From: Leptospira vanthielii serovar Holland str. Waz Holland = ATCC 700522 | GTDB taxonomy: Bacteria > Spirochaetota > Leptospiria > Leptospirales > Leptospiraceae | DNA: 64,000 nucleotides | Direction: 5' to 3' | Assembly (NCBI RefSeq): GCF_000332455.1 | Contig: NZ_AOGY02000042.1 | Location: forward strand, 1 to 64,000 | Part shown: one piece after another, positions 25,491 to 34,857 of the stretch | Layout: each line of letters opens with the position of its first letter | Position numbering within the stretch: position 1 is the stretch's first letter | Notes under the pieces: model-generated | What the model was told of the DNA's origin: nothing | Database searches by the model: none | What the model saw: only the letters and a program-made list of their open reading frames with translations | Made by a program: the position numbers and the translations under genes

Positions 25491-26378
25491 TTGAGAGGAT
25501 CCGCACAATTTCGAATGTTTTTTTCCCTGGCTTGGCTTTTCCTCACACTGTCTTTGGGAGTGTGGTGGTGGATTTTGGGTTTCCGTCAGGCAAAAACCAT
25601 ATCGGAAATTTCAATCAGTGCTGCGCGCCAAGTGGAACTAGACCGAGTCAATCGTATGCTTCAATTGGAAGGATCTTTTTTCCTTTCCATGTTGACCCTC
25701 GGTGGAGTGACTCTTGCTGTTTTATCTTACAGAGACCACAAACGTTCCAAACTCATCTCTGACTTTTTTTCCACAGTTACCCATGAAATGAAAACTCCGA
25801 TCGCCAGCTTACAGCTGCAAATCGAAGTTCTCCTCGAAGATACAAAAGAGCCCGAGCTCAAAAGAAAGTTAGAAAAGATTTGGAAAGAAAACCAACGCAT
25901 TGAATCCCAAATGGGAAATGCATTTTATCTCGCAAGCCTCATGCAAGGAGAATCCTTGTATATGGAACAATTACCCATTTCTGATTTATGTGAATCCTAT
26001 TCCCATCATGAACCTGATTTGATTTGGAAAGTATCTGTTCCTAAAGAAACAATGGTTTATATTGATAAAAAGGCTTTTTTTGCTATGCTTAAAAACTTAA
26101 GCGAAAATGCAAAACGCCATGGAAAAGCAAAAACTATAAAACTCACAATCACCAAAGAAAATAAACAGATTTCTTTTCTTTTGGAGGATGACGGAACTGG
26201 ATTTGTTGGGAACAAAAAAAATCTTACACTACCTTTCTTGCGGCATTCTAAAACCAGCGGGAGTGGAATTGGTTTGTATATTGTCAAAAAATTAATCGAA
26301 AAAATGCAAGGTTCCTTGGAATTCCCGGACAGTTCGTACGGATTTCATGTAAAACTGAACTTAAAAGAGGTTCTATGA
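25491..26378 (+). CDS. Sensor histidine kinase
   Basis: 295 residues: two TM helices (about 8-28 and 58-78) flanking a very short periplasmic loop, a HisKA domain with phospho-acceptor His in STVTHEMKTPIASLQ, and an HATPase domain with the N box NLSENAKRHG, G1 EDDGTGF and G2 SGSGIGLYIVKKL. The tiny sensor loop suggests it senses the membrane or a partner. TTG 25491 is supported by AGAGG at 25481-25485. It overlaps the response-regulator gene by ATGA. Confidence 0.9.
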   Translation: MRGSAQFRMFFSLAWLFLTLSLGVWWWILGFRQAKTISEISISAARQVELDRVNRMLQLEGSFFLSMLTLGGVTLAVLSYRDHKRSKLISDFFSTVTHEMKTPIASLQLQIEVLLEDTKEPELKRKLEKIWKENQRIESQMGNAFYLASLMQGESLYMEQLPISDLCESYSHHEPDLIWKVSVPKETMVYIDKKAFFAMLKNLSENAKRHGKAKTIKLTITKENKQISFLLEDDGTGFVGNKKNLTLPFLRHSKTSGSGIGLYIVKKLIEKMQGSLEFPDSSYGFHVKLNLKEVL

Positions 26379-27058
26379 AACCAAGAATCTTACTTGTCGA
26401 AGATGACGAGGGTCTCGGTGAAACTTTAAAAGAAAGACTGGAGCAGGACCGCTACCGAGTCCAGTGGGCCAAAACAGTAGCGGAGGCAGAAACCCTTTTT
26501 TCTCCCGGCCAATTTGATTTGGTGGTCCTCGACTTACGACTCCCCGATGGAAATGGATTCCAACTAGCCGAACTCTTTGTTTCCAAAGAAAAGGACATTC
26601 CCTTTCTATTTCTCACCGCCCAAGCCGGTGCCCAAGAAAGACTTCGTGGGTTTGAACTGGGAGCCGCCGAATTCATTCCAAAACCTTTCCACCTCAAAGA
26701 ATTTCTCATCCGTTTGGAACGGGTGGTGGCACAAACTCGCCCCCATTTTGGACAAAAATGGAAGATGGATGGAAAAGAAATCCATCTCGATTCCTTTCTT
26801 GTGAAAAAAGAAGATGATAGTTCGGTTCTACTTTCGAAACGAGATTGTGCCTTACTTGCACTCCTACTTTCTGATACAAGGAAAGTCTTTAGCCGTTCGG
26901 AAATCCTAGACTACCTTGTGGGAGAAGAAAGTTTCCCTACAGAAAGGACCATCGACAATGCCATAGTCCGACTTCGGGATGCTCTCGGAGAAGAATCCAT
27001 CCGCAATGTCCGGGGTGTAGGCTACCAATGGGTAGCCGAGGTCTTCCCACTAAAATAA
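26375..27058 (+). CDS. OmpR-type response regulator
   Basis: 227 residues: a receiver domain with the acidic pair EDDEG, phospho-acceptor Asp in LVVLDLRLPDG, Thr in FLFLTAQ and Lys in FIPKPF. A winged-helix Trans_reg_C domain follows (LLLSDTRKVFSRSEIL, TIDNAIVRLRDALG, VRGVGYQWV). It is translationally coupled to the kinase gene through a four-base overlap. Targets are unknown; the next gene, a secreted helical protein 48 bases downstream, is a candidate by position only. Confidence 0.92.
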   Translation: MKPRILLVEDDEGLGETLKERLEQDRYRVQWAKTVAEAETLFSPGQFDLVVLDLRLPDGNGFQLAELFVSKEKDIPFLFLTAQAGAQERLRGFELGAAEFIPKPFHLKEFLIRLERVVAQTRPHFGQKWKMDGKEIHLDSFLVKKEDDSSVLLSKRDCALLALLLSDTRKVFSRSEILDYLVGEESFPTERTIDNAIVRLRDALGEESIRNVRGVGYQWVAEVFPLK

Positions 27059-27105
27059 GGATCCTTGGGTTGGGGAATCGGAAACTTTCGCCGATACTTT
27101 GAGTA

Positions 27106-27837
27106 ATGAAACAAGGATTTTTAATCTCCCTCGTATTTGCGTTATCCTTGTTCTCAAATTCCCTCGGTGCCTGGGAAACTGATATCGATTACAACTACGA
27201 ATATCAAAAAAACGGACCCTATACCAAGTTTTCTGATTGGGTGCCTTACAAACTTCACAAATGGGAACCCAAATATTTAGAAGACTTTTACGAATTGTAC
27301 AACCTCAAACAACATTACAACGATAATGAAATCAGAAAAAATATCTACTGGCTAAAAATCTCTCTGGGAAAACGATTCCGTCACCCCAAACACTCATTAT
27401 GTGAGACAAAAACTGAACAAGAATACTACAAATATCGTAATTTGATGTTTATGCATATCAACATTCAAATCATGCGCTCTTACATGAGACTTGCTTCCAA
27501 ATTTGACAAACGCCATGTCTATTTTTATAATTTAGATTTTGCCCACGAACTAAAAGAAAGTTTCGGTGTGGCAGAAGCCTTCTACAAAGAAGCCCTTCCT
27601 TATTGGGAAAAGGCAAAAGATTATGCCGACAAAGCGAATGAAGTGCCTGTGGATTTGGATTTAGGAACCATTGAAACGGAACGGTATGAAATTGTTACCG
27701 GCAAATTAGACTTTGGTCATATCATTGAAAACCATTTAGAAAGACTCGATGGGAAAAAGAAAATTGTATCGGAGTATTTAGCTAAGTATCCAGAGGCCGA
27801 TGTTAAGGTACTAGATCTTGCCGATAGAGAAAATTAA
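27106..27837 (+). CDS. Secreted helical protein, Leptospira-type, unknown function
   Basis: 243 residues with a clear signal peptide (MKQGFLISLVFALSLFSNSLGA) and a mostly alpha-helical mature part rich in Tyr, Lys and Glu (YWLKISLGKRFRHPKH; DFAHELKESFGVAEAFYKEA). The overall character, a periplasmic helical bundle without Cys pairs or lipobox, is reminiscent of leptospiral flagellar-coiling (Fcp) proteins, but I cannot confirm homology by eye. It lies after the two-component genes, and its end overlaps the convergent phosphatase gene by 4 bases. Confidence 0.6.
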   Translation: MKQGFLISLVFALSLFSNSLGAWETDIDYNYEYQKNGPYTKFSDWVPYKLHKWEPKYLEDFYELYNLKQHYNDNEIRKNIYWLKISLGKRFRHPKHSLCETKTEQEYYKYRNLMFMHINIQIMRSYMRLASKFDKRHVYFYNLDFAHELKESFGVAEAFYKEALPYWEKAKDYADKANEVPVDLDLGTIETERYEIVTGKLDFGHIIENHLERLDGKKKIVSEYLAKYPEADVKVLDLADREN

Positions 27838-29573
27838 AACTCCATAAACAGAACCGCAATATCATCATGAATGATTCGATCTTTATCGACGAGACAGTTT
27901 GCGATCATTTTTTGGATTAAAGTATCTGTATTTTCTGAAGCAGAAATCATCTCGGTGAGTTCCTGCAAAAAGATATCAAGGCCAATATATCCACCACCCT
28001 CTTCTTCTAATTCATAAATTCCATCAGAATACAATAACAAACGGTCACCAGGTTCAAAGGTTTTGGAAATGGTGCGACCTAACCATGTATCAAGAAGCAG
28101 AATCGGATACATTTCATCTTTCACAAGTTTCATCACTCTTTCGTCGCCCTTCCAAAACACAACGGGAGGGTGACCTGCAAAACTAAACTCCACTCGCCTC
28201 TCCATGGGAAAAATTCGTAACACACAGGCAGAGATATGGTGTTTGAAGATAATGGTTTTTAGTTCCGTATGCATGGCTGCTAAAATATCTGCAGGGGAGG
28301 ATTCCAATTTAGAATATTTTTTAAAGGAAACAGCAGCAATTCCAGAAACAAGAGCCGACGAAATCCCATGCCCCGAAATATCGCCAAAGAATATATCAAT
28401 ACAATTTTCCGTTGGTTTTTCATAGAGGATGAGATCTCCCCCTATTTCATCATAAGGCAAAAATCGCGATTGGATTTTTACATTCGGAATTTCTCCAAAA
28501 TCTTTGGCCACCCAAGCTTCTTGGGTGAGTTTTGCGAGTGCCAAATCTTCTTTGACATCAGAATAAAACCTTTGTAAGATTTTTTCTTTTTTCATTAATT
28601 TGATTTCATTTTTCGCACGCACTAACCCCTGCGAAATAAAACCGGCTATCAAACCTAACAACCTTTTGGTTTCTTCCGACCAATTGCCAATTCGTTCAAA
28701 GGTGGTAATTCCAAGAATCCCAATCACATTCCCCTCGTCCCGTAATCCCACCACTAAAATGGAACGAACTTCTGCTCGTTTAAAAAGATCCAAATGCCAA
28801 GGTTCATCTACCATTAAGGTAGTATCTGCAATATGAATGACTCCATCAGAAGCAAGCATTCCCAATCGTTCCGGATTCATTTTTGCAATCGGAAGTTTAG
28901 TTCCTACTTGGAATAAAAATGGCACACCATCTAACACCCATTCGTGAGTCACAGAAAGAAATTGTTTGTCCGATGAAATTTCCGCTGCAAAAACTCGGTC
29001 AGCCCTTGAGTATTTTCCCAGTTCCTCCAAGGCAAACTGGATGGCATCGGAAACTAATTCTGCTTTGGTATGGACAAAGGTTTTAGAAACTTCAGTGACA
29101 ATTTGGGAAAATTGCAATAGGCCAGAAAGTTTGAATTCAGATTCCCGAATGGAGGAAATTTCGATTTGTTGTCCCCAAATACGAACGAGAAACCCATCAT
29201 CCACTTGCCCGTGGGAATTCATGAGATAGATTCGCTGGTGCCCGTCAGATAATTCTACGAAGTATTCGTAATTTTCTAATTGGTAGGTGTTTTCAATGAA
29301 TTTTCGGAGTAAAAAAACACTCTTTAGGGTAAGGAGATCTTTCAGATACTTACCAATAACTTCCTGGACAGTCTGGTATCCGTAGAACCGGGCCATGGCT
29401 AAATTACCTTCCCGAACAATGCTATGGCACCAGATAAATTCTATCTGTTCCTCCAGAGAAAGTGAGATCGGCATGGGAATGTCCAACTCGTAACACCAAA
29501 TAACATCTTTGGAAAGGTGGATAAAGCTCTCTAAATGTTGGTAACGACCATAATCGGCTTGTCGAGAACTCAT
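27834..29573 (-). CDS. PAS/GAF sensor with SpoIIE (PP2C-type) phosphatase domain
   Basis: 579 residues: a PAS-like N-terminal domain (about 1-150), a GAF domain (about 160-320), a short linker helix and a SpoIIE phosphatase domain with metal-binding FGDISGHGISSALVSG and LLLYSDGIYELEEEGGGYIG. Such proteins dephosphorylate anti-sigma-factor antagonists in partner-switching pathways. A STAS antagonist is encoded in this window at 46976, although not adjacent, so pairing is only possible. The gene is divergent from glnA across a 361-base region. Confidence 0.88.
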   Translation of the reverse strand: MSSRQADYGRYQHLESFIHLSKDVIWCYELDIPMPISLSLEEQIEFIWCHSIVREGNLAMARFYGYQTVQEVIGKYLKDLLTLKSVFLLRKFIENTYQLENYEYFVELSDGHQRIYLMNSHGQVDDGFLVRIWGQQIEISSIRESEFKLSGLLQFSQIVTEVSKTFVHTKAELVSDAIQFALEELGKYSRADRVFAAEISSDKQFLSVTHEWVLDGVPFLFQVGTKLPIAKMNPERLGMLASDGVIHIADTTLMVDEPWHLDLFKRAEVRSILVVGLRDEGNVIGILGITTFERIGNWSEETKRLLGLIAGFISQGLVRAKNEIKLMKKEKILQRFYSDVKEDLALAKLTQEAWVAKDFGEIPNVKIQSRFLPYDEIGGDLILYEKPTENCIDIFFGDISGHGISSALVSGIAAVSFKKYSKLESSPADILAAMHTELKTIIFKHHISACVLRIFPMERRVEFSFAGHPPVVFWKGDERVMKLVKDEMYPILLLDTWLGRTISKTFEPGDRLLLYSDGIYELEEEGGGYIGLDIFLQELTEMISASENTDTLIQKMIANCLVDKDRIIHDDIAVLFMEF

Positions 29574-29774
29574 CTAGATTCTAACCTCTCAGAATCTTCG
29601 GTCACTGCCACAAAAAAAACATAATCAATTCCGCTATTGAAAATTTTCCGAATTCTCATCGAAAAATAGTCGATTCCGTTGACCAAATTACCCCTGATAT
29701 AGATAGTATTTCGAAATGGCGGAGGCTTAAATGGAGCAGTTTTGCATCATATTTAAGCATAAGGATTTAATAAC

Positions 29775-29787
29775 ATGCAATTCGCAT
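29775..29787. promoter_or_regulatory. Small palindrome upstream of the glnA promoter
   Basis: ATGC (29775-29778) and GCAT (29784-29787) flank AATTC, about 75 bases upstream of the sigma-54 element. That is a usual distance for an enhancer-binding protein site. The match is short and could be chance. The rest of the 29574-29860 intergenic stretch shows A/T-rich sequence but nothing else I can name. Confidence 0.25.
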
Positions 29788-29860
29788 AGTTTTTAGGCGT
29801 GATTTTAAACTCACTTTGCTTAGAAACTCCACGAAACCCTTATATTTAGGTCGAAATGCC

Positions 29861-29877
29861 TTGGTATAAATCTTGCA
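29861..29877 (+). promoter_or_regulatory. Sigma-54 promoter of glnA
   Basis: TTGGTATAAATCTTGCA matches the -24/-12 consensus TTGGCACGNNNNTTGCW, with GG and GC at exactly the required spacing. It lies 57 bases upstream of the glnA start. Sigma-54 control of glutamine synthetase under nitrogen limitation is classical, so both the match and the context support it. Confidence 0.75.
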
Positions 29878-29934
29878 TCTTATTAGAAACCAGATTACAA
29901 CAATCAGACCGACCTCTGAAAGAAGGAGAATCAA

Positions 29935-31395
29935 ATGCAGTTCGCAACCCCAAAATTTACTTCCGGAAAGGAAGTGGTTGAGTATGCCAAAAAAAATGGA
30001 GTCATTTTCTACGACTTCCGCTTCACGGATATCAAAGGAATGTGGCACCACGTTTCCTATTATGTGAATTCCGTTGATGAAGAAACATTTAAAGGGATCC
30101 CTTTTGATGGATCTTCCATTGCTCGTTGGCAGCCAATCAATGCTTCCGACATGCAATTACATCCAGAAATTTCTACGGCTTTTTTAGATCCGTTTACTGC
30201 TGACAAAACACTCGTTATGTTTTGCGACGTATGGGATATCTACAAAAAACAATACTATGAAAAATGCCCACGTTCCATTGCGAAAAAAGCATTAGCGTTC
30301 ATGAACAAATCGGGAATTGCAGACACTGCCTATTTTGGTCCAGAAAATGAATTCTTTGTTTTTGACAGCCTACGTGTTCGTGATGAAATCAACTGTCAAT
30401 ACTATGAATTAGATTCCAATGAAGGTATCTGGAACACTCACTCTGAAATTCCAGGAACAAACAATACAGGAAAAATCAACTTCAACTCCGGACACCGTCC
30501 AGGAACTAAAGGTGGATACTTCCCAGTAGCTCCGATTGACTCCCAAGTTGACCTTCGGGCAGAATTTGTAAAAACTCTAGAAGCCATCGGAATGGAAACA
30601 TTCGTTGTGCACCATGAGGTAGCGCAAGCACAAGGGGAAATCGGTGTTAAGTTTGGAACTTTGATTGAAGCTGCAGACAACGTACAAAAGCTAAAATACA
30701 TCGTTAAGATGGTAGCTCATAAACACGGAAAAACTGCTACATTTATGCCAAAACCACTTTTTGGTGATAACGGTAACGGTATGCACGTTCATATCTCTCT
30801 TTGGAAAGGTGGAAAAAACCTTTTCGCTGGAGACAAATACCAAGGTCTTTCTGACTTCGCATTCAACTATGTTGGCGGAGTTTTGAAATATGCAAGAGCT
30901 TGTGCTGCCTTTACAAATGCATCCACTAACTCTTACAAACGACTCATTCCAGGATTCGAAGCTCCTTCTATCCTAGCATACTCTGCTCAGAACCGTTCGG
31001 CTTCTTGCCGTATACCATTTGTTAGTGGTGAAAAAGCAAAACGTGTGGAGTTCAGATTCCCTGACTCAACAGCTAACCCATATTTGGCGTTTGCTTCCTT
31101 ACTAATGGCAGGAATGGCTGGAGTAACAGAAAAAATTGATCCAGGTCCTGCACGTGAAGAAGATCTTTTCGAACTTTCTTTAGATGAAATCCGCGAAAAA
31201 GGAATTCGTCAAATGCCTCACACACTTCGTGAAGCTATGGAAGAAATGCTCGCTCAAAGAGAAATTTTCAAACAAGGTGATGTGTTTACAGAAAACTTTC
31301 TACAAACATACCAACACTACAAGTTTGAGACAGAAATTTGGCCATGGGAAGGTCGCCCTCACCCATACGAATTCCTCACTACTTACTCTTGTTAA
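29935..31395 (+). CDS. glnA: Glutamine synthetase, GSI-beta type
   Basis: 486 residues: [18 protein letters not shown], the active-site loop [25 protein letters not shown], the beta-type insertion with [25 protein letters not shown], and [11 protein letters not shown]. It makes glutamine from glutamate, ammonia and ATP. Where GSI-beta enzymes carry the adenylylated Tyr (NLYDLP), this protein has DLFELS with Phe412, so control by adenylylation looks lost. It has an AAGGAG ribosome binding site, a sigma-54 promoter at 29861 and a strong terminator at 31403. It is a single-gene transcript. Confidence 0.95.
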   Translation: MQFATPKFTSGKEVVEYAKKNGVIFYDFRFTDIKGMWHHVSYYVNSVDEETFKGIPFDGSSIARWQPINASDMQLHPEISTAFLDPFTADKTLVMFCDVWDIYKKQYYEKCPRSIAKKALAFMNKSGIADTAYFGPENEFFVFDSLRVRDEINCQYYELDSNEGIWNTHSEIPGTNNTGKINFNSGHRPGTKGGYFPVAPIDSQVDLRAEFVKTLEAIGMETFVVHHEVAQAQGEIGVKFGTLIEAADNVQKLKYIVKMVAHKHGKTATFMPKPLFGDNGNGMHVHISLWKGGKNLFAGDKYQGLSDFAFNYVGGVLKYARACAAFTNASTNSYKRLIPGFEAPSILAYSAQNRSASCRIPFVSGEKAKRVEFRFPDSTANPYLAFASLLMAGMAGVTEKIDPGPAREEDLFELSLDEIREKGIRQMPHTLREAMEEMLAQREIFKQGDVFTENFLQTYQHYKFETEIWPWEGRPHPYEFLTTYSC

Positions 31396-31402
31396 GAGAA
31401 AA

Positions 31403-31431
31403 GGCCCCGGCAACCGTCGGGGCTTTTTTTT
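31403..31431 (+). terminator. Intrinsic terminator of glnA
   Basis: GCCCCG (31404-31409) pairs with CGGGGC (31418-31423) over an 8-base loop and is followed directly by eight T (31424-31431). It is a textbook rho-independent terminator just after the glnA stop. Confidence 0.92.
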
Positions 31432-31508
31432 GTTTACCATTCTTAAACTCTTCAAAAAATGACAAAAGAACTAAAGATTTAGTTCTACCAAACGATCTAA
31501 GGTTATAG

Positions 31509-31585
31509 GGCGAGGTAGCTCAGATGGTTAGAGCACAGGATTCATAACCCTGAGGTCACGGGTTCGACTCCCGTCTTCGCTACCA
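31509..31585 (+). tRNA. tRNA with CAU anticodon (Met; Ile2 not excluded)
   Basis: A 77-base cloverleaf: acceptor GGCGAGG / CTTCGCT with two wobble pairs, D-stem GCTC, anticodon loop TTCATAA with CAT, T-arm ACGGGTTCGACTCCCGT, and encoded CCA at 31583-31585. The anticodon stem has an A-C opposition at its loop end (CAGGA/CCCTG). It lacks the three G-C pairs of an initiator tRNA, so it is an elongator Met or a lysidine-modified Ile tRNA. Confidence 0.93.
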
Positions 31586-31604
31586 AAGATCGAGAGGACA
31601 AGGT

Positions 31605-31895
31605 ATGAAAAAAACAAACCGTTTGTTTTCAATTATGGCTCTGGTATTATTTACTGGATCCATCCAAGCAGCCGATTTTCCTAAGTGTAAAGAGGCTTGC
31701 GATAAGTTTTATAGCTGTACTGTGCAAGTGAACCCAAATGCTTCCGAAGAGCAAAAAAACACTCTCCGACGTGGCTGTGAATTCAATTGTAACCGTCCCA
31801 AATACTACGATAAAATTGCAGGTTGCCTCTCAAGTGGCGATTCTTGCAAAGCATTCTCGTCTTGCATTATGAAAGAAATGCAAGGCAACAAATAA
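31605..31895 (+). CDS. Small secreted Cys-rich protein
   Basis: 96 residues with a signal peptide (MKKTNRLFSIMALVLFTGSIQA) and a mature chain of about 74 residues carrying eight Cys in pairs (FPKCKEAC, YSCTVQV, RRGCEFNC, AGCLSSGDSC, SSCIMK). Even Cys spacing suggests four disulfides or a metal site in the periplasm. No lipobox is present. It lies just after a tRNA gene and before smc on the other strand. The function is unknown; it resembles small Cys-rich proteins common in leptospires. Confidence 0.75.
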   Translation: MKKTNRLFSIMALVLFTGSIQAADFPKCKEACDKFYSCTVQVNPNASEEQKNTLRRGCEFNCNRPKYYDKIAGCLSSGDSCKAFSSCIMKEMQGNK

Positions 31896-31923
31896 CAAAA
31901 CAAGTTTAGTTCTAATAACTAAA

Positions 31924-31957
31924 AAAGGGTAAGGCTGTGATACAGATCTTACCCTTT
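31924..31957 (-). terminator. Terminator for smc (minus strand)
   Basis: AAAGGGTAAG (31924-31933) and CTTACCCTTT (31948-31957) form a perfect 10-base stem. On the minus strand the stem leads into a U run (A at 31921-31926 on the plus strand). It lies about 40 bases past the smc stop. Confidence 0.65.
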
Positions 31958-31976
31958 GGTTGTACAGAAAACGAAA

Positions 31977-32017
31977 GGAACCGACCGACTAGTTACTAGT
32001 TGTCGGTTCCTGTTTTT
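31977..32017 (+). terminator. Terminator for the Cys-rich gene, inside the smc 3' end
   Basis: GGAACCGAC (31977-31985) pairs with GTCGGTTCC (32002-32010), a perfect 9-base stem, followed on the plus strand by a T-rich stretch (32012-32017). It overlaps the last codons of smc on the opposite strand. Confidence 0.6.
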
Positions 32018-34779
32018 TGTGTGATTTGTTTGGAGAGAGATTTGGCTTCGTCCAATCGAAGCGAGAGGATTTTCGATATCCCTGGTTCTTCATTGGTGAC
32101 CCCAAAAATGGCATTCGCTCTGGAAATCGTAGACTGAGCATGGGACACTACAATGAACTGTGTTTTGTCTTTGAACCGATCCAAAATTTGGCAGAACCTA
32201 AGTTTGTTAGCTTCATCTAGTGCCGCATCAATTTCATCCAAAAAGCAGAACGGGCTTGGTTTGACCATATAGATTGCAAAAAGTAGTGCAATTGCTGTGA
32301 GTGACTTTTCCCCACCAGATAACAGGCGCAAATTCTGAACATGTTTGCCTGGAGGTTCCGCCATAATTTCCACACCGGAATTGAGTGAGTCGTCTTTTTC
32401 TGTCAGCTCTAGTGTTGCCCTCCCCCCATTAAATAATGTAGAAAAAGTTTCTTGGAAGTTCTGTTTGATCTTTTCAAACGTTTCTTGGAAAAGTTTTTCA
32501 GACTGTTCATTGATTCGTTTTAATACTTCTTCGATATCTTTTTTTGAACTTTCGATATCTAACTTTTGTTTGAGATTGTGTTCATAGATTTCTTTGATAT
32601 TACGATACTCTTCAATCGCAAGTGGATTGATGGAACCTAAAAGTTGGATTTCGGACTTTGCCGACCGAAGTCTTCTTTCCTCTGCCTTTTGGTCCAGTTC
32701 CAATCCCCCTCGTTCTGTTTCCAATTCTGAGTCGGTAAGAGAATAATCATTGTATAACTCTTCTACAAGAGAATCAATTTGGACTTTGAGTGCGGAACTT
32801 GTTCTTTCTTTTTCAGAAAGAAGAGGAAGAAGGTTTTGAAACACTTCTTGGTTTTTGGAAATATTAGACTTAATTCCAGAAATTTCTTCCACAAGCGATT
32901 GTAAGGTTTCTTTTTCCGATTCCAAAATGCGGCTCATGGATAAAAATTCTTGATAGGATTCCGCAATTTCTTTTTCTAAAACTTCGACTTCCTTTTCTAA
33001 ACCTTCTTTTTTTTCTCGAATGACAGACTCTTGTTCTTTTGCACCTAAAATCCGTTTTTGGATTTCTCCAATTCTTTCATCAAGGACTGCAATTTCTTTT
33101 TGTTGGTTTTCTAATCGAGAATTGGATTCCAGAAGTTTTTTCTCGAGTTCCACAATATGAGTTCTTGTTTCTTCCCAATGACTTCGGTGTAAGATGATAT
33201 TACTTTGATTGTCTCGAATACCCCTGGTTAGGTTTTCGTTTTCTAAAATCAAATCTTCAATCGCTTGGTCTATAGATTCTTTTTTAGAAAGGATTCCATC
33301 TTTATCAAAAAGTAAGTTTCTAAAATCATCTTCCCGTTTCAAAAACGCTGTGAGGTTTTCCTTATAACGATCGAGTTGGATTTCGCGAAGATCTGCAATA
33401 CCATTCGGAACCTTAGAGGACTCTAAATTTGTAATAGCAGATTTTAATTTGTTGGTAAACCTTTCTAAATCGGAAAGAAGAGCGACTTTATCGGCATTCC
33501 GAATCGCCTCTCCTTCGCTCGATTCTCTTTTTTTATTTTCTAACTCTTGGATAAGCTCTAGTATTACTGTCTTTTGTTTGTCTCTGAGGGTGATATGGCG
33601 TTTTTCATTTTCTTTGATCCGACCTTCTTTTTCTTCAATGGACTTTTCTTCTTCTTTAATAGAAAGTTCCAAAGAAACACGTCTTGATTCCAAATTTTGG
33701 ATCTCTTCTTGGAGAGTGGTTTGGATTTCTCTTTGACGTTCGTTTTCAAGCTCAATGGCACGTTTTTCCACTTCCAGTTTGATCGTTGCTTGGTTTTCTG
33801 ATTCTAAAGCCGAAAGGATTTCTCCAATACGAAGTTCATACTCCATAATGAAGGTTTTGTTTTTCGAAATTTTTTCTTTCTGGATTTGGCTTTTGGATAA
33901 ATGATCGAACAACTTCTTATCGATTTCGGCGATTTCCCTTTCCTTTGCCTCTTTGGTGGTTTCTTTTTCTGAAATCAAATTGGTTTCGTTTTGGATCAGA
34001 GATAAGATCGATTTGTTTTTTTCGCGGATCTCAAGCAGATCTTCGTCTGACTTTTTCATTCGACGTTTAAAATCACGTAGTTTTAGAAACCGTAAGTTTT
34101 TGTCAGACTCATCTAAATCTGATTTGAGTTTGAAGTATTGTTCTGCTTTTTCAGATTGTTTTTCTTTGACTTCCAGGTCTTTGACCATGGAGTTCATAAT
34201 GTCTTGGATGCGAAGTAAGTTCTGGTTGGTATCATCCAACTTCTTTGTGGCTTCTTTGCGATCGAGTTTGAAGCGAGAAACCCCAGCGGCTTCTTCAAAA
34301 ATAGCCCTTCTTTCTTCTGGTTTGGAATTGAGGATTTGGTCGACCCGACCTTGTTCTAAAATGCTATAACTAGACTTACCAATTCCTGTATCGAGAAGTG
34401 TTTTTTCTATATCCTTTCTTATGGTTTTGATATCATTCAGATAGTATTCGTTTTCCCCGTCTGGATACAAACGGCGAGTGATTTTGACGGATGGATAATC
34501 AATATTGAAAAACCGGTCATCATTATCAAAAAGGATCGAAACTTCAGCGAAACCTGCCGCTCGCCTACTCTCTGTTCCGTGGAAGATGACATCATCCATC
34601 TTCTCTCCGCGAAGTCCCTTGGCACTTTTTTCTCCAAAGACCCATTTTACGGAATCCACGATATTTGATTTTCCCGAACCATTCGGTCCGACGACAGCAG
34701 TAAACCCAGGATCAAAATTGATCTCTGTTTCATCCGCAAATGTTTTGAATCCAACAATACTCAGGCTCTTTAAATGCAT
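31996..34779 (-). CDS. smc: SMC chromosome-segregation ATPase, short form
   Basis: 927 residues: a Walker A motif GPNGSGKSN at 31-39, long coiled-coil arms, a C-terminal signature [16 protein letters not shown] and Walker [16 protein letters not shown]. It organises and segregates the chromosome with ScpAB. The family is usually about 1150-1190 residues with a globular hinge in mid-chain. Here mid-chain (around 440-520) stays charged and helical, with no recognisable Gly-rich hinge. The start ATG at 34779 is well placed. The gene is divergent from the DUF115 gene. Confidence 0.92.
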   Translation of the reverse strand: MHLKSLSIVGFKTFADETEINFDPGFTAVVGPNGSGKSNIVDSVKWVFGEKSAKGLRGEKMDDVIFHGTESRRAAGFAEVSILFDNDDRFFNIDYPSVKITRRLYPDGENEYYLNDIKTIRKDIEKTLLDTGIGKSSYSILEQGRVDQILNSKPEERRAIFEEAAGVSRFKLDRKEATKKLDDTNQNLLRIQDIMNSMVKDLEVKEKQSEKAEQYFKLKSDLDESDKNLRFLKLRDFKRRMKKSDEDLLEIREKNKSILSLIQNETNLISEKETTKEAKEREIAEIDKKLFDHLSKSQIQKEKISKNKTFIMEYELRIGEILSALESENQATIKLEVEKRAIELENERQREIQTTLQEEIQNLESRRVSLELSIKEEEKSIEEKEGRIKENEKRHITLRDKQKTVILELIQELENKKRESSEGEAIRNADKVALLSDLERFTNKLKSAITNLESSKVPNGIADLREIQLDRYKENLTAFLKREDDFRNLLFDKDGILSKKESIDQAIEDLILENENLTRGIRDNQSNIILHRSHWEETRTHIVELEKKLLESNSRLENQQKEIAVLDERIGEIQKRILGAKEQESVIREKKEGLEKEVEVLEKEIAESYQEFLSMSRILESEKETLQSLVEEISGIKSNISKNQEVFQNLLPLLSEKERTSSALKVQIDSLVEELYNDYSLTDSELETERGGLELDQKAEERRLRSAKSEIQLLGSINPLAIEEYRNIKEIYEHNLKQKLDIESSKKDIEEVLKRINEQSEKLFQETFEKIKQNFQETFSTLFNGGRATLELTEKDDSLNSGVEIMAEPPGKHVQNLRLLSGGEKSLTAIALLFAIYMVKPSPFCFLDEIDAALDEANKLRFCQILDRFKDKTQFIVVSHAQSTISRANAIFGVTNEEPGISKILSLRLDEAKSLSKQITQKTGTDN

Positions 34780-34857
34780 ATATGTTTCGCCGTTCGATTT
34801 CCCTGTTTCCCGGTTGACACAACTTGGGAGACATAAGAAAAAACCTTAGATAGTATT

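Noticed and set aside
29731..29746. Second sigma-54-like site (TGGAGCAGTTTTGC) upstream of glnA
   Set aside because: The GG-GC spacing is one base short, and the site at 29861 is a much better match.
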